Below are positions 12,555 to 22,996 of a DNA stretch of 64,000 nt, piece after piece. This stretch comes from Pithys albifrons albifrons (Eukaryota; Chordata; Aves; Passeriformes; Thamnophilidae), in NCBI RefSeq assembly GCF_047495875.1, contig NC_092497.1:59495477-59559476 (forward strand), read 5' to 3'. Under the pieces are notes generated by a model. The model saw nothing but the letters and a program-made list of their open reading frames with translations, ran no database searches and had not been told where the DNA came from. Numbering within the stretch: the first letter of the stretch is position 1; each line of letters begins with the position of its first letter. A program made the position numbers and the translations under genes.

Positions 12555-13215
12555 CACCACTCTCCTGTGCCCTCTCCTCAGCAGGACAGGGGGCACATTC
12601 CATGGAAAAGCTCATGTTAGGGTCAAGCTAAAGAGATCACTCACCAATTACTCTCACAGGATAAACTAGCTGGACTCTTCCACCTTCTCTCCTCTCTGAG
12701 GGAGACGATGCATTGGGAATGGGGTTTGAGATCAGCCCATAACAGCCTCTTTATGCTACTTCTCCCTCCTCATGCTCTTCCACTGGGAATGGGGTTTGAG
12801 ATCAGCCCGTAACAGACCCCTTTATGCTACTACTCCCTCCTCATGCTTTACCCCCCTCAGTGTGGGGTCCCTCCTACTCGATACAGTCCTTAATAAACTT
12901 CTCGACCATGAGCTCATTCCATCAGGTCCAGTCTTTCAGGACCAAACTGCTCCATGATGGGTTCCACACATCCACAGTTCCTGTTGGAAAACCCACTCCC
13001 ATGTGGGCTCCCCCTGACAGGCCATGGTTCGGAGAACTTGCTCTTGCATGTGCTCTCCATGGCTGCAGTGTGGAAATGAGCTCCACAACAACCTTCAACA
13101 TGGGCTGAAGGAGAATCTCTGCTCCAGAATGTAGAACACGTCCTCGCCCTCCTTCTTCACTGACCTGGGGGGTCTGCAGGGCTGTTTCTCACAATTTGTC
13201 CTCACTCCTCTCTCA
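12555..13215 (-). mobile_element. ERVL-type internal or LTR-associated fragment
   Basis: The plus strand carries CAGGACAGGGGGCACATT, a series of short repeated phrases (CTCAGTGTGGGGTCCCTCC, ATGGGCTGAAGGAGAATCTC, TCCTTCTTCACTGACCTGG) and a CTCACTCCTCTCTC end. This is a pattern I know as a common avian interspersed repeat linked to ERVL-type elements, here in reverse orientation. Family assignment is from memory of avian repeats, not a database match. It has no open coding region and carries an internal 70-bp duplication. Confidence 0.6.
12711..12851. repeat. Two-copy tandem duplication, 70-bp unit
   Basis: 12711-12780 and 12781-12851 are near-identical. Both begin CA(T/C)TGGGAATGGGGTTTGA and end CTCCCTCCTCATGC plus a few bases. 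It lies inside the ERV-like fragment and so arose in the element or after its insertion. Confidence 0.9.
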
Positions 13216-14509
13216 TGTTTTTATGCTTTTCAAAAAATATGCATTATTACCAGAGCAGCCACTCTGTTGCCAAAATCTCCCCAGAGACACACACTTGAAA
13301 TGAGAAATGAACAAGAAAAGCCCAAAGAAGAACAAAAACAAACAAGAAAAATAAATACCAAAAAGAACCCAGTAAACTGGCTGGCACTTAATGTAGGAGA
13401 GAGATAAAGATATTATATAGTGTGTCTGAAGGCAGCAACTAGATGTAGACTTCTCGATAATTCTACATTACTGCTTCTCATTACCCTGGACTCCCTGAAG
13501 TCCAGGTTCACATCCATGCCCTGACACCAACTTCTGGATTCCAATATACAAAAATATTTCATAAAAGTCATACTTACAGGCTTACACTGCTAACACCATA
13601 TTATGTAGCTCTAGTTTGCACCAGCCAACCTCCACAGCCTTTACTAAAAGTGCAGTATTATTCCATTACACCAGACACAGATTTAACAGCTTCAGGTCAC
13701 ACACCTGATCTGAAGCAATGTCATGAAAGACTGCAAATCTCTTCAATCCCACTCCTTTGTTTTTACCACTGAAGCACTTGCTTTAGCTTTAAATACCTCT
13801 CAGTTCAAATCACAGTACCCCATTCATTAATATTTTAGCCATAATTTCCCATGCTTCAACTAGGCTACTCTAAAGGTTAAAGCAGTAACTTTAGAAGCTA
13901 AACTGCAGAGGAAGAAAGCTGAGCTGCACATAAAACTATGAATATCCCCAGTATTAAAAACACCTTGTCTTTAAAGGTAGTAATGATTTTCACTCTTCCC
14001 CTTCTGAATACCTGTGTGACATGCAACTATATAAAGCATTGCAAAGTTTTATATAAAACTACACAAAACCTCAGCTTAAGAAATTCTTTTGTGCCACTAC
14101 ATAACAACATCTTGACCCATAAAAATAAAATAGATACACTATACTGTAAACTACATCACAGGTATATATGTGCACATTAGTCAGGGAATACACTAATTTT
14201 CAGACAGGTCAGCACACAGTATGAGAGATGTTTAACTTTGCATTAATTTCCCAAAGCCAAGCTCCTCAAAGGATCCCACTCTTTCCATTGGGAACACAAT
14301 TTCTAGGAACCTGCTGGCTCCATGCATGCTGTGCAGGATGGTGCTACAAATCCCAGCAGGTACACACAGAGCAAAGCACAGGCTACAACAAAACCAAACA
14401 GTTCAAATGTGTACCTAATTTGGTTATACAAAAATAACTGAATGAAAACACATTTACTGTAAATACGTCACTGCTGGATTGCTCAATACTTCTGAAGATA
14501 GACACTTAC
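13216..14509. other. Intron-like, unassigned
   Basis: A strong minus-strand acceptor-like site (CTTTCTTCCTCTGCAG at about 13899-13914) is followed by only a short frame that does not fit the phase of the exon at 14510-14622. A phase-0 exon is expected in this interval but I could not fix it. Confidence 0.45.
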
Positions 14510-14622
14510 CTTCTGTGCATTTTGTCCTAGTTGTGTTGCTTTGTACCAGTCGAAGTCATGAAGTCCCTGTATGTTTACAACTTTCAAGTGCTTGCAGGAG
14601 GCTATTGCTAAAATATGTGAAG
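14510..14622 (-). CDS. Coding exon of the unidentified minus-strand gene
   Basis: The acceptor (TTACTTCTGCCCTTCAG) and an excellent donor (GAAG|GTAAGTG) enclose 113 nt with one open frame. It starts with two nucleotides completing the last codon of the exon at 14750-14899 (G plus CT gives Ala) and ends in phase 0. The peptide reads SHILAIASCKHLKVVNIQ followed by GLHDFDWYKATQLGQNAQK. The alternation of hydrophobic residues resembles beta-strands, possibly of a propeller-like fold, but no diagnostic motif is present. This is one of the best-supported exon pairs in the window. Confidence 0.87.
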
Positions 14623-14749
14623 CTGAAGGGCAGAAGTAATTAAAGAATCAGTACTGCACTGACAGTACCTAAATACGACCATATTGTGCTGTGCCTGCTA
14701 AACTGTGTAACCAGATTGTTCAGAAAACTGAAAATAATTTTCTAATTAC

Positions 14750-14899
14750 CGGGATTCATCAACATCAGTGATAATTTCTCCTCATGCTTGTGGATTTCAA
14801 TGGATATCCATATAGATGCCTTTGACAAAAACTTAAGAATCTTCCACTTCAGACAGACATACTCTGTTGTAAACAAATCAATCATATCTCCTTTCACTG
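14750..14899 (-). CDS. Coding exon of the unidentified minus-strand gene
   Basis: The acceptor (CACCTTGTATCTGCAG) and donor (CCCG|GTAATT) enclose 150 nt. The frame reads VKGDMIDLFTTEYVCLKWK, ILKFLSKASIWISIEIHK, and HEEKLSLMLMNP, then one nucleotide that completes Ala with the next exon. The other frames are closed. A second AG three bases downstream (CAGCAG) could serve as an alternative NAGNAG acceptor differing by one codon. The exon is rich in aromatic and basic residues. The protein is not recognised. Confidence 0.85.
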
Positions 14900-15414
14900 C
14901 TGCAGATACAAGGTGAAAGAACACAGACCTCTCTTCTTACTTGCAAAACTTACACGAAAAGACATGATACAGCCTCAGGAAAGGACTGAACTACTTTCCC
15001 CTCATCATTAACCAGCAGCAAGGAACTCAGAATAACAAGTCTTTCTTTGGAAAAAAAGTACAATTTCTTCCTCTTGTTCTTAAAATCAGCTGGCAGAGCT
15101 TATATGATAAACAGGCATTTTCTTCCAAAATATTCACTAGTATGTCATTTTCTTAGGCAACACAAGAGCACATCACAGAGTTCTGAAGATCTTCTGAACT
15201 CCGATAAACTTAATTTAGAGCCTCTTCTCAAGAGCTAAATTGTTTCTGGAAAACAAAATGTCTTTTAGCCCAAAACACAGACTGATGTTTTGTACCAACT
15301 TTCACACCTATCCCTATTTGGAATACAAACTTCTCACATGTGAAAAATACAAATTTAAGAAACAGTTTCTTTGTGTGTGTGGTGTTGCCTCCTGCCCCTC
15401 CATCTTTCAATACT
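14900..15414. other. Intron-like, unassigned
   Basis: No repeat or exon that I can support. Confidence 0.5.
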
Positions 15415-15722
15415 TAGGGGGGTTTATAAGAAAGGTAGGAAGGGACATTTTAGCAGGACCTCACAGCACAAGGGGTAAAGGTTTTAAACTACGAGAGGGT
15501 AGATTCAGACTAGACATAAGGAAGACATTTTTACAAACAGGTGGTGAAACACTGGAACAGGCTGGGCAGAGAGGCTGTAGATGCCCCATCCCTGGAAACA
15601 TCCAAGGCCAGGCTGGATGGGATCAGACCGGCCTGGCCTGATGGAAGATGACCCTGCCCATGGCATGGGGGTTGGGTTAGCAGCCCTTGAAAGGTCCCTT
15701 CCAACCCCAACCATTCCATGAG
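15415..15722 (+). mobile_element. CR1 LINE 3' end
   Basis: The plus strand carries the CR1 3' region: GGTGGTGAAACACTGGAACAGG, GCCCCATCCCTGG, GGCCAGGCTGGATGGGATCAG, then AAAGGTCCCTTCCAACCCCAACCATTCCATGA. It is 5'-truncated and diverged. Short ORFs in it on either strand are remnants or chance. Confidence 0.92.
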
Positions 15723-17519
15723 GTTTCCTTATGATGAAAGGGCCTGAAGAGCTGATGCTCTCACAGGTTCTAAGTAAAGCCTCCAGTCAAAGCTTTTTCA
15801 TTGTGTAACAACTACATAGAAATATGCCAAGTAGTTTTATTACCTAAACTTGAATAAAATTAGCTAAACTTTTTTCAGTGTGCCTTCTCTGCACGTAAGA
15901 GGAATCAAACATTAAAAAGCATAACATAAAACTAACCTTCACTATACAAAAGTATATTAAAGAGCAATATCATCAGTAACCAAATTACTATTCCACACAT
16001 AATTAGCTATAATCACTACTATAAAAGCATAAAAACTACTTTCTTGTTTACATAACAGTAATGCAATCCTATTCCTCTTTAGATAAATATGACAATGAAT
16101 CAACAAATTTAAGTGCATACAAAGCAAAAAGATAATTTTCTGGTCTTTTCAATAAAATAAATTCCAACTGTTAAGGCCTCTATAATTTACTTAACAGGAA
16201 TGATAAAAAAAAACCACAGTGAAATAATTCCCACTTAATAAAACAAGAAGCTTTCAAAGTTACATAAAATATTTCTGTGACTACATATGTTAAACTTAAC
16301 TGACAATCCATTCCAACCAGCTTACTATGCCCTAAAGTGGCTTTTTGGTCATTCAGAGATATTCCCTCTTATCCTACTAATGTGTGGTCTCCTGGGCAGC
16401 TTTTAATGGATGGCTGTAAAAAACATATTTTGAAATTCCAAATGCACTTCACGAACCAAAACTTCTTTTTCTATGACTGTTAATCCTTTCAAAATAATTC
16501 TCCCTTTAAACACTCCTTCCAAATGGATCTTTCTGAAGTGTACACAAATCCCACTCTCTCTTACTGTTTCAGTTACTTTGTCCAGTGCATTTCCATGGCT
16601 TACTGTTCTGTAATTCCCTGGATCATGGACAGAAACATTAAACTAAAAAACAAGAATGCAAAATACCTAATGTTGCATCTGTTCTATGAGGCTGATTCCC
16701 TCATCTGACCAAAACCTCAGCTTTTAACAGATCCATTCTTGCCTCCAGTTACTTATCTCATGGATGTGTTTAAGCTTGTTTGTTAACTTTTTGCCACATT
16801 TTCACAGAATCACAGACTATTCTGAGCTGGAAGGGACCCACAAGGATCATCCAGTCCAACCCTTAAGTCAATGGCCCACACAGGGGATTGAACCCATGAC
16901 CTTGGCATTATTACAGCCAAGTTTTAAAATCTTTCTTATTATACTTTTTCCATAAGTATCTCCCACTGACTACACGGATTTAATTTTCTTCACTGTATAT
17001 TTTGCACTCTTTTCAACAAGCTGTTTTGTTTTACTCTGTTTCCCTGAAGCTCTGCCCACGAACAGGTGTGTGGGTATCTTTTATGGTTGGTGTGGGAACT
17101 TTTGTCCTTCGTTTTTCACATTGACTTGCACTATATAATGCCCCCTTTTTACTGCCAGTGCTCACACTGAAAGATTTTACTCAGTGTTACACCACTAGTG
17201 ATATCTCCTCTCCATGATCAGTTCTTGCCTATCACTGACAGTCTGTAAATCTCAGCTCAGTTGTGTCTCAGTGTGAAGTTCTCCCACAACTGCTCTCTCC
17301 CACAACCACTGTACTTGAACACCATTGTCATTCTTGCTTTCCTGTCTCTTACAGTGTATTTCATGCACCCAGTGCCATCATCCTGGTCAAGCTGTCAGTA
17401 CCCAAGAACTAAAATACATTGTTCCTGTTTAGGTCTATAACTTCTGCCTTTAAAAATTCAGTGTTTTGTTAAATTGATCCAATCCTAAACTCTTTTAGCA
17501 TGTACTAATGCCCTCCAAG
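15723..17519. other. Unassigned AT-rich sequence with one short CR1 remnant
   Basis: Apart from the CR1 piece at 16803-16905 nothing is recognisable. Probably intron. Confidence 0.5.
16803..16905 (-). mobile_element. CR1 LINE remnant
   Basis: CACAGAATCACAGACTATTCTGAGCTGGAAGGGACCCACAAGGATCATCCAGTCCAACCC is the reverse-complement CR1 3' end of an older subfamily. Only about 100 bp is left. Confidence 0.85.
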
Positions 17520-18088
17520 TGCTGGTTTCAGCTGGAATAGAGTTCATTTTATTCACAGTAGCCAGTGTGGGGCCTTGGATTTGTGCTGGGAACAGCACTG
17601 AAAACACAGGGATGTATCTGGCACTGCTGAGCAGGTCTTGCACAGAGCCAAGGCTGCCTCTGCTTCTCACCCCACCCCGCAAGGCTGGGGGTACACACGG
17701 AGCTGGGATGGGACAGAACTGGGATGGGTGACCCCAATGGACCCAAGGGATACTCCAGACCGCGTGGAATGTCACAGCACATAAAGTGGGGGGAAAAGAA
17801 GGAAGACTAAGCCATTTGGAGTGATAGTGTTTGTCTTCCCAAGTCACCATTCCATGTGACAGAGCCCTGCTCTCCCAGAGATGCTGGACACCTTCCTACC
17901 CATGGCAAACAGGGAATTCAATGATTCCCTCTGCCTGTGTGTGGATTTTGCTTCATTTATCAAACTGTCTTTATTTCAACCCATGAGTTTTCCTACTTTT
18001 CCTCCTCCAGTTCTCTCCCCAGCTCACTACAAGGGCAGGAACAATCAGCTGAGTGGAGCTCAGCGACTGGGTGGGCTAAACCACAACA
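17520..18088 (+). mobile_element. Solo ERVL-type LTR (family C)
   Basis: Begins TGCTGGTTTCAGCTGGAATAG and ends GGGCTAAACCACAACA, with TG...CA termini. The body has landmarks of a very common avian ERVL LTR: TTTGTGCTGGGAACAGCACTGAAAACACAGGGATG, CACCCCACCCCGCAAGGCTGGGGG, the CACATAAAG TATA-like box near 17779, GTGTTTGTCTTCCCAAGT, and CTGTCTTTATTTCAACCCATGAGTTTTC. Flanks CTCCAAG and CTCCATG agree in six of seven positions, which may be a decayed target duplication. No internal genes flank it. Confidence 0.9.
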
Positions 18089-18228
18089 CTCCATGCATGA
18101 CCTGATTGACACCTTCCCATCAAGGTCAGATGTCAATCATTGCACCTCTGTCTTCATTCATGAAACTTTAGTAAAATAGGAATCAATATGCAATAATTCT
18201 GCCTTTGCACTCCCCCATGCCTGTGTGA

Positions 18229-18964
18229 TCATCATCATGGCTCGGCTTCACGAACGAAGATTTGGGAAGGGCACTACCCACGCTTGCTGCAAGTGTGCTG
18301 GTGGCTAAAAAGGCCTATACAGGATAGGCAGGTCCGGTCACAAAAGGCACAGCAGAACGTCTCCCTAGGTGACATTGGCAAGGAACGGTTCTTTCTGCAT
18401 TGTCTTTTTTCCTCCAGACTGACTCTGTGTGCATACTCAAAAGCAGCAGCAGCACCGTGAATGGTGTGTCTCCATGAATCCCGATTGGAGGCCACAGTGG
18501 ACCAGTGGTGGCAGTCAGTATGGCCAAGGCTGAGGTGTAGTTTCAGGGAGTCCTTGTATCTCTTTTTCGGGGCTCCTCTCTTGCGGCAGCCAGTGGCAAG
18601 TTCACCATAGAGCACAATCTTTGGGAGGCAGTGGGTGATCCTCCATCCTGGAGACGTGCCCTGCCCAGCGCAGCTGCGTTCTCATCAGCATGGCCTCGAT
18701 ACTGCTAACCCCTGCCTGTTCAAGAACAGACACATTGGTCACGTAATCAGACCAGTGGATGTTTAGGATTGAACGGAGGCAGCGCTGATGGAAGCGTTCG
18801 AGAAGCCGCAGGTGGTGGCGGTAGACATCCTTCTCTGGGGACACCCCCTTGTCGTGGGGGAGAAGCTTGCGTGCCCTCATGAGGTTGAGAGCTCTGCTGG
18901 AGGTGGTTTGTGCCGCCAGTAGGGTCTCCCATGCCAGACAGGTCTCAGCTGAAGGGTCAGACAA
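18229..18964 (-). mobile_element. RTE-like non-LTR retrotransposon, 3' end with broken ORF
   Basis: Two overlapping minus-strand frames (18964-18602, then 18615-18274) carry the C-terminal part of a LINE reverse-transcriptase ORF. Landmarks are [42 protein letters not shown], then WSTVASNRDSWR and a C-terminal zinc-finger-like CCAFCDRTC...GLFSHQHTC. The frames are shifted relative to each other near 18610-18640, so the ORF is broken. After the stop there is only a 30-45 nt 3' UTR and a minus-strand ATGATGATGAT tail at 18229-18242. A short UTR ending in a microsatellite is typical of the RTE clade. It is clearly not CR1: different motifs, GC- and CpG-rich. Clade assignment is from family knowledge. 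The 5' end is missing. Confidence 0.82.
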
Positions 18965-19250
18965 AGTGTGTCCTCGGGCAGGATGGGCTCGCTAGCCGTC
19001 TGGAAACCATCCTAGGAGAAGGACAACTCCAACCCCAAATCCGGGCAGATGGAGCTCGTTTAGCCCTGTAAGGCCATCCATCTAAGACAAGGATACTCTA
19101 ACCAAACCTACGTCCTGAGGTATTCGCTGTCACTGTCCAAGCTCACTAGGCCGTGGCAGATGAACCTTAGGAGTAAAGGGTGGGGCCAGTTCTGCGCACG
19201 CTGTGCCTCACCTAAAAAATCCATTGTGCACGTTTGAAGGGTTCACCCAC
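18965..19250 (+). repeat. GC-rich repeat segment sharing its end with the SINE-like element at 54252
   Basis: GC- and CpG-rich sequence unlike the surrounding AT-rich DNA. The portion 19110-19246 aligns on the plus strand with the reverse complement of about 54252-54382, sharing TGTCACTGTCCAAGCTCACT, GGCCGTGGCAG, GGTGGGGCCAGTTCTG and GCCTCACCTAAAA. The first part, 18965-19110, is not shared. It abuts the RTE-like element in opposite orientation. It may be the 3' end of another LINE or a SINE copy that lost its head. Confidence 0.65.
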
Positions 19251-19271
19251 ATTGAATCCTGGGGGTTCTAC

Positions 19272-19378
19272 CTTTCCTGGTACTCTTTAGTTAAATGAAG
19301 GACAAATGAAGTTTCAAAACCAATATTTGTATGTGGCAATACCCAATTAGAAACATTAAATAAGCAAAATAAGGTAGT
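19272..19378 (-). CDS. Possible coding exon, weak
   Basis: A good acceptor (CTGTTTATATTCAG) and a fair donor (GAAAG|GTAGAA) enclose 107 open nt starting in phase 0 and leaving two nucleotides. The peptide begins TTLFCLFNVSNWVLPHTN and ends LTKEYQE. It does not join in phase to the neighbours I found, and lies right beside a repeat block. It could be chance. Confidence 0.3.
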
Positions 19379-20623
19379 CTGAATATAAACAGAATGTCTT
19401 GGGCACAGAAGAGCGTGTGGGCTGTTTGTTGCTTCTATCTGACCTTTTGTAATAGACAATGAAAAATAAATGTGGTCTGTTCCATGTGTTGCTGACTGTA
19501 CAGCTAAATACAGACAGATACATCTGGAAGCCAGTTAGTTAAATGGAACCACAACCAGCAGACAAAGGGACTCCAGCGTACTGTTTTTAGCCCAGAAAAT
19601 TCAGTCACGTGACCTAACACAAAAGACAAAGACTAGCAAAGGACAAATATTGCGAAATTAAGAGTGAATGATAGAATAAAATATTAACATTTATGAAGAT
19701 TTTTTTCAAGACCTCAGTGAGTGTCTTTTATGAACATATAATTGGAAACAAGCAGACTGAGTCAAGTACACTGCCAAGAACAAGTTACATCCTTATTCTT
19801 CTAACAATCTTGAGATTTATAGTAGACAAATAAAATTAATTTTCAATACACAAAGCAGAAATAATATCCTTGATTTTCTGGAGAGCACTATAAAGAAAAA
19901 TCAAAAAAATATCTGCAAGACATTGATAGTGCTAAATGTTTCCTCAATCTCTTGTTTTTCTCCTAACATTAAGGATAACCTATGACTGTTACTGTATTTT
20001 ATCCCAAATAGTACAAACAACAAACATATAAACAAAAAAATCACAGTTAACATTGTCCCTCCTCCTCTACAGAACAAAAATCCTTTGTCTGCAATTCTGG
20101 TGACTGAATTACTGAATTTTCAGCAGCTGCTCCTCCTCATAAAGTAGAGGAGAACAAAGAAAACTGGAAGAGAACTGTACAGTCATATTTGAAGACTCAA
20201 GTTCTTTCCATGAACGTATTTTCCAAAATATTATAGAAATGATAAGAAATCTCAGATATTTAAAATCAACTTCATAATGACAAAATCAGATCCAAGGAAA
20301 ATTAGAAAAACTGAGTACTGAGGAAATATTTCATTCATTATTCTGAATGAGTTTCTGATTGAACTAAATACATTTAATGTTTTTGATTTTTTTCTGAGGT
20401 AACTCAGAATCCAATTATTCTACACTTCAAAAGGAAGAAAATTTGATTTTGAAAAAATATATTTATCTTTTTAAAAGAAAACATCTACAGGCTTCATAAA
20501 CCTAACAGAAAAGCAACTTTTACAACTCCATAAATAATTAACTGGTTTGCTAAGAATTAAAGAGATTTGTTTCCGCCACCGAATTAGCACTTGTCCCTTG
20601 TTTTGGACGCAATACTTCACTAC
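19379..20623. other. Intron-like, unassigned
   Basis: AT-rich, with no recognised repeat. Confidence 0.5.
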
Positions 20624-20693
20624 CTGACACAACAATCACAGAACGAGGAAGAGGTGATATAACAATGCTAAAAGGCAGAGCAGCAGGTGCACT
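20624..20693 (-). CDS. Probable coding exon of the unidentified minus-strand gene
   Basis: After the acceptor AACACGTTCAG the frame reads SAPAALPFSIVISPLPRSVI and then VVS, with a possible donor CAG|GTAGTG at 20622-20623. The exon would be 70 nt, phase 0 in, one nucleotide out. The frame stays open past that donor for about 23 more codons, so a longer exon is possible. The proline- and valine-rich, strand-like sequence looks like real protein. It has not been linked in phase to a neighbour. Confidence 0.6.
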
Positions 20694-21004
20694 CTGAACG
20701 TGTTGGTTTCTACACGCAACCAATCACAGACCCTGAAGTCATAGTGAAAATGAATGGCTTCAACAACATTTTAGGTAGGTGCCAGAGGGTAGGTTGGTGG
20801 CAGGGTGATAAAAAACAAAAAAACCAAACAAAACTCAAATGAGTAGCACTATAAGGGAAGAGGAGACTTGGTTGACAATGATCCAGCATATTAGACCATT
20901 TCTCCAGCAAAGACATCCTTCTGCTGCTCAAGAATGTACTGAGTATTTTCTGCAGTAGGTCCAACCTCAGCATAGAGTGTCCTGCATGTATTTTTGTTAA
21001 CGAC

Positions 21005-21802
21005 TGTTGTAGTTTGGGATTATTATGTAAATTCTCTCCCCTGCCATTAACTGCCCATGCCAGCAGTTAACAAAAATAAGTAGTTAACTGCTGATCGCTT
21101 GGGTGGGGACAGGTTGTCTCTTTTGGTTTTGGGGACATTTTTCCATTCTTAGCGGAACTGAGGAGCAGTGTGTGTGCTGCCGAGGTGAGAAGGTGCACTT
21201 TTTTTTCCTCTTGCTCCTGCTGCTGGCACTGCTGGGGTTTCTTGCTGAGCTGCTGTTTTTATTTTTCCTCCTTGCCACGGCTGTTCCTCCTGGTTCCTGC
21301 ATCTGGAGTCCCGGCCTCTGCTCCAGTCTCACCACCGCCCGCACCGTCACGGCCTGCCCGCCCCGGCTGGGGCAGTGACCCGGGAGAGAGAGGTGTGCAG
21401 CTGTTTTCCAGGGCACGTGGCGGTTCCCCACTTTCAGCTTCCTTTTTCTTCATTAGGGACAAGAGACACAGAGTTCATCTGGGAACTCACCCTGCTGCCA
21501 GTCAGGCTGTGACACTGATACTGTCATAAGTATAACTCTTCTCCCGAAGGGAACTTGTTTTTGTGGGGGTTGTTGTTTTGGTTTTTTTTCCTCTGTGGTG
21601 TTGGGGAAGTGGTTTACTCTGGTCTGTTTATAGTTATACCTATACCTACATATATATATTTATAGCAGTTAGGGACAGTTATCCTTCTTGTATTAAAATT
21701 CCTTTTCTTAAATTTGATAAAGAGTGGCATGATTATTGTGGAGAAAGGCCCCCTCCCCCGCTTGTGGGTAAACATTTTGTTTTTTCCCCTCAAACCAAGA
21801 CA
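21005..21802 (+). mobile_element. Solo LTR, ERV (family D)
   Basis: Begins TGTTGTAGTTTGGGATTATT and ends TTCCCCTCAAACCAAGACA. The interior has AACAAAAATAAGTAGTTAACTGCTGA, GGGTGGGGACAGGTTG and several GC-rich segments, a pattern I know from avian ERVL-like LTRs. ORFs predicted here on both strands are artefacts of GC-rich LTR sequence. The flanking bases (CGAC and TGAC) differ by one possible CpG transition, so a target duplication is possible but not certain. Confidence 0.82.
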
Positions 21803-21874
21803 CTGACCATTTTGAAATTTCACAGCGGTATGGTGCACTGAGCTTGGCAGTTACCAGGTGCCCACACAGCCACC
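21803..21874 (-). mobile_element. ERVL-type fragment, left part (split by an LTR)
   Basis: CAGCGGTATGGTGCACTGAGCTTGGCAGTTACCAGGTGCCCACACAGCCACC continues, after the inserted LTR at 21875-22511, into CTCTTGCTTCTCCTCCTCAACAGGACAGGGGGAGAAAATAAGATGG. The two parts together look like one reverse-oriented ERVL-type internal region. Confidence 0.55.
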
Positions 21875-22511
21875 TGTTGGAGACTGAAATGGTTCATGAT
21901 TTATACATTCTAGGAAACTTTTGCCAGCTTTTAACTTTTGCATTATACCTCTGATGGGCAGTTAGGGCCCATCCCTTCCTCCAGAGCTGAAGGTGTCAAG
22001 CCCTAAAGAGGCAGGAAGAGCTGAGTTTACATGAACTCTGCGCCAGTCATGAGAGCCGGGAAAAATATTGGGGGTTCATGGCCCGGCTGGTGACACTACC
22101 CCATGAAAACAACTTCCTGCCTTGGGAGAGGTGCAAAAGCATGCTGGGGGTATCTATATTGACTTATATATTGACTGATGACTTTGGGGGTTTGGGTTCT
22201 GTTCTTCACCCCCACCGCCTGCAAATTGAGAAGATGCATCGCTGGATCCAATGGGCGGTGATTATATAAGCTTATTTTTCATTCTCATCTTTTTCCTTAC
22301 TCTCCCTTTACTCTTATCCTGTCTTTCTCTCCCCTATGAATTTTTCTCCCCCTTCCCCTCCCCGCCCCAAGGTTATTGTTAAAATAAACTCTACCTATAT
22401 ATGTTCTCAAACACTGATTATTCAGTGTCATTTCACCCTAACCCACCCCAAGGGAATTATTGATACGAACATGGGTTACCCCCTCCCCTTTTCCTGGGGC
22501 AGGTCGTAACA
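21875..22511 (+). mobile_element. Solo LTR with perfect 5-bp duplication (family E)
   Basis: Begins TGTTGGAGACTGAAATGG and ends GGGGCAGGTCGTAACA. It is flanked by CCACC at 21870-21874 and again at 22512-22516. It contains a TATA-like GATTATATAAG near 22259 and a plus-strand AATAAA near 22383, correctly ordered for U3 and R. It inserted into an older reverse-oriented ERVL-type element and is therefore the younger of the two. No internal genes remain. Confidence 0.9.
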
Positions 22512-22905
22512 CCACCCTCTTGCTTCTCCTCCTCAACAGGACAGGGGGAGAAAATAAGATGGAAAACCTTGTGGATCAAGAGAAAGATGGTTGAATAAGA
22601 AAAGTAAAAAGCTGCATGTGAAAGCAAAGCAAAAAGAGGAGTTCTTTCATTTGTCATTGTCAGGCAATGTCCAGAAACCTTTTGGAGCCATGGTATGTAC
22701 AGCAGTTGCTTGGGAAGACAAACTGCAACTACAACTGCACTGCAATCTCCCTCCTACTCTTGTCTTTTATTGCTGAGTATGTAGTATGGAAAAATCCTTT
22801 GGGGCAGTTTTGCCACCTGTCCCAGCTATGTCCTCTCCCAAACTCTTACCTGCCCTCAGCTTACAGACCTTTGGGAGGGCTGCAGAGTGAAGAGAGTCCA
22901 CTCCA
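22512..22905 (-). mobile_element. ERVL-type fragment, right part, ending in a reverse LTR
   Basis: After the AACAGGACAGGGGGAGAAAATAAGATGG block, the stretch from about 22690 (CTTGGGAAGACAAAC, TTTTATTGCTGAGTATG, CACCTGTCCCAGCTATGTCC) follows the reverse complement of the family C LTR seen at 17520-18088. It represents the internal edge and part of the LTR of one reverse-oriented ERVL-type copy. Confidence 0.6.
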
Positions 22906-22996
22906 TCCCAGACAGACTCCAGGAGCAGCCTCACCTTTCCCATCAAGTGTATCCAAACATCAGAGCCAGCTACCACACACAGCGCTTTTAAGAGTA

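Noticed and set aside
17485..17850. 121-codon minus-strand ORF
   Set aside because: It lies antisense in the ERVL-type LTR.
21084..21529. ORFs on both strands in GC-rich sequence
   Set aside because: They fall inside the family D LTR, have no splice or domain support, and overlap each other on opposite strands.
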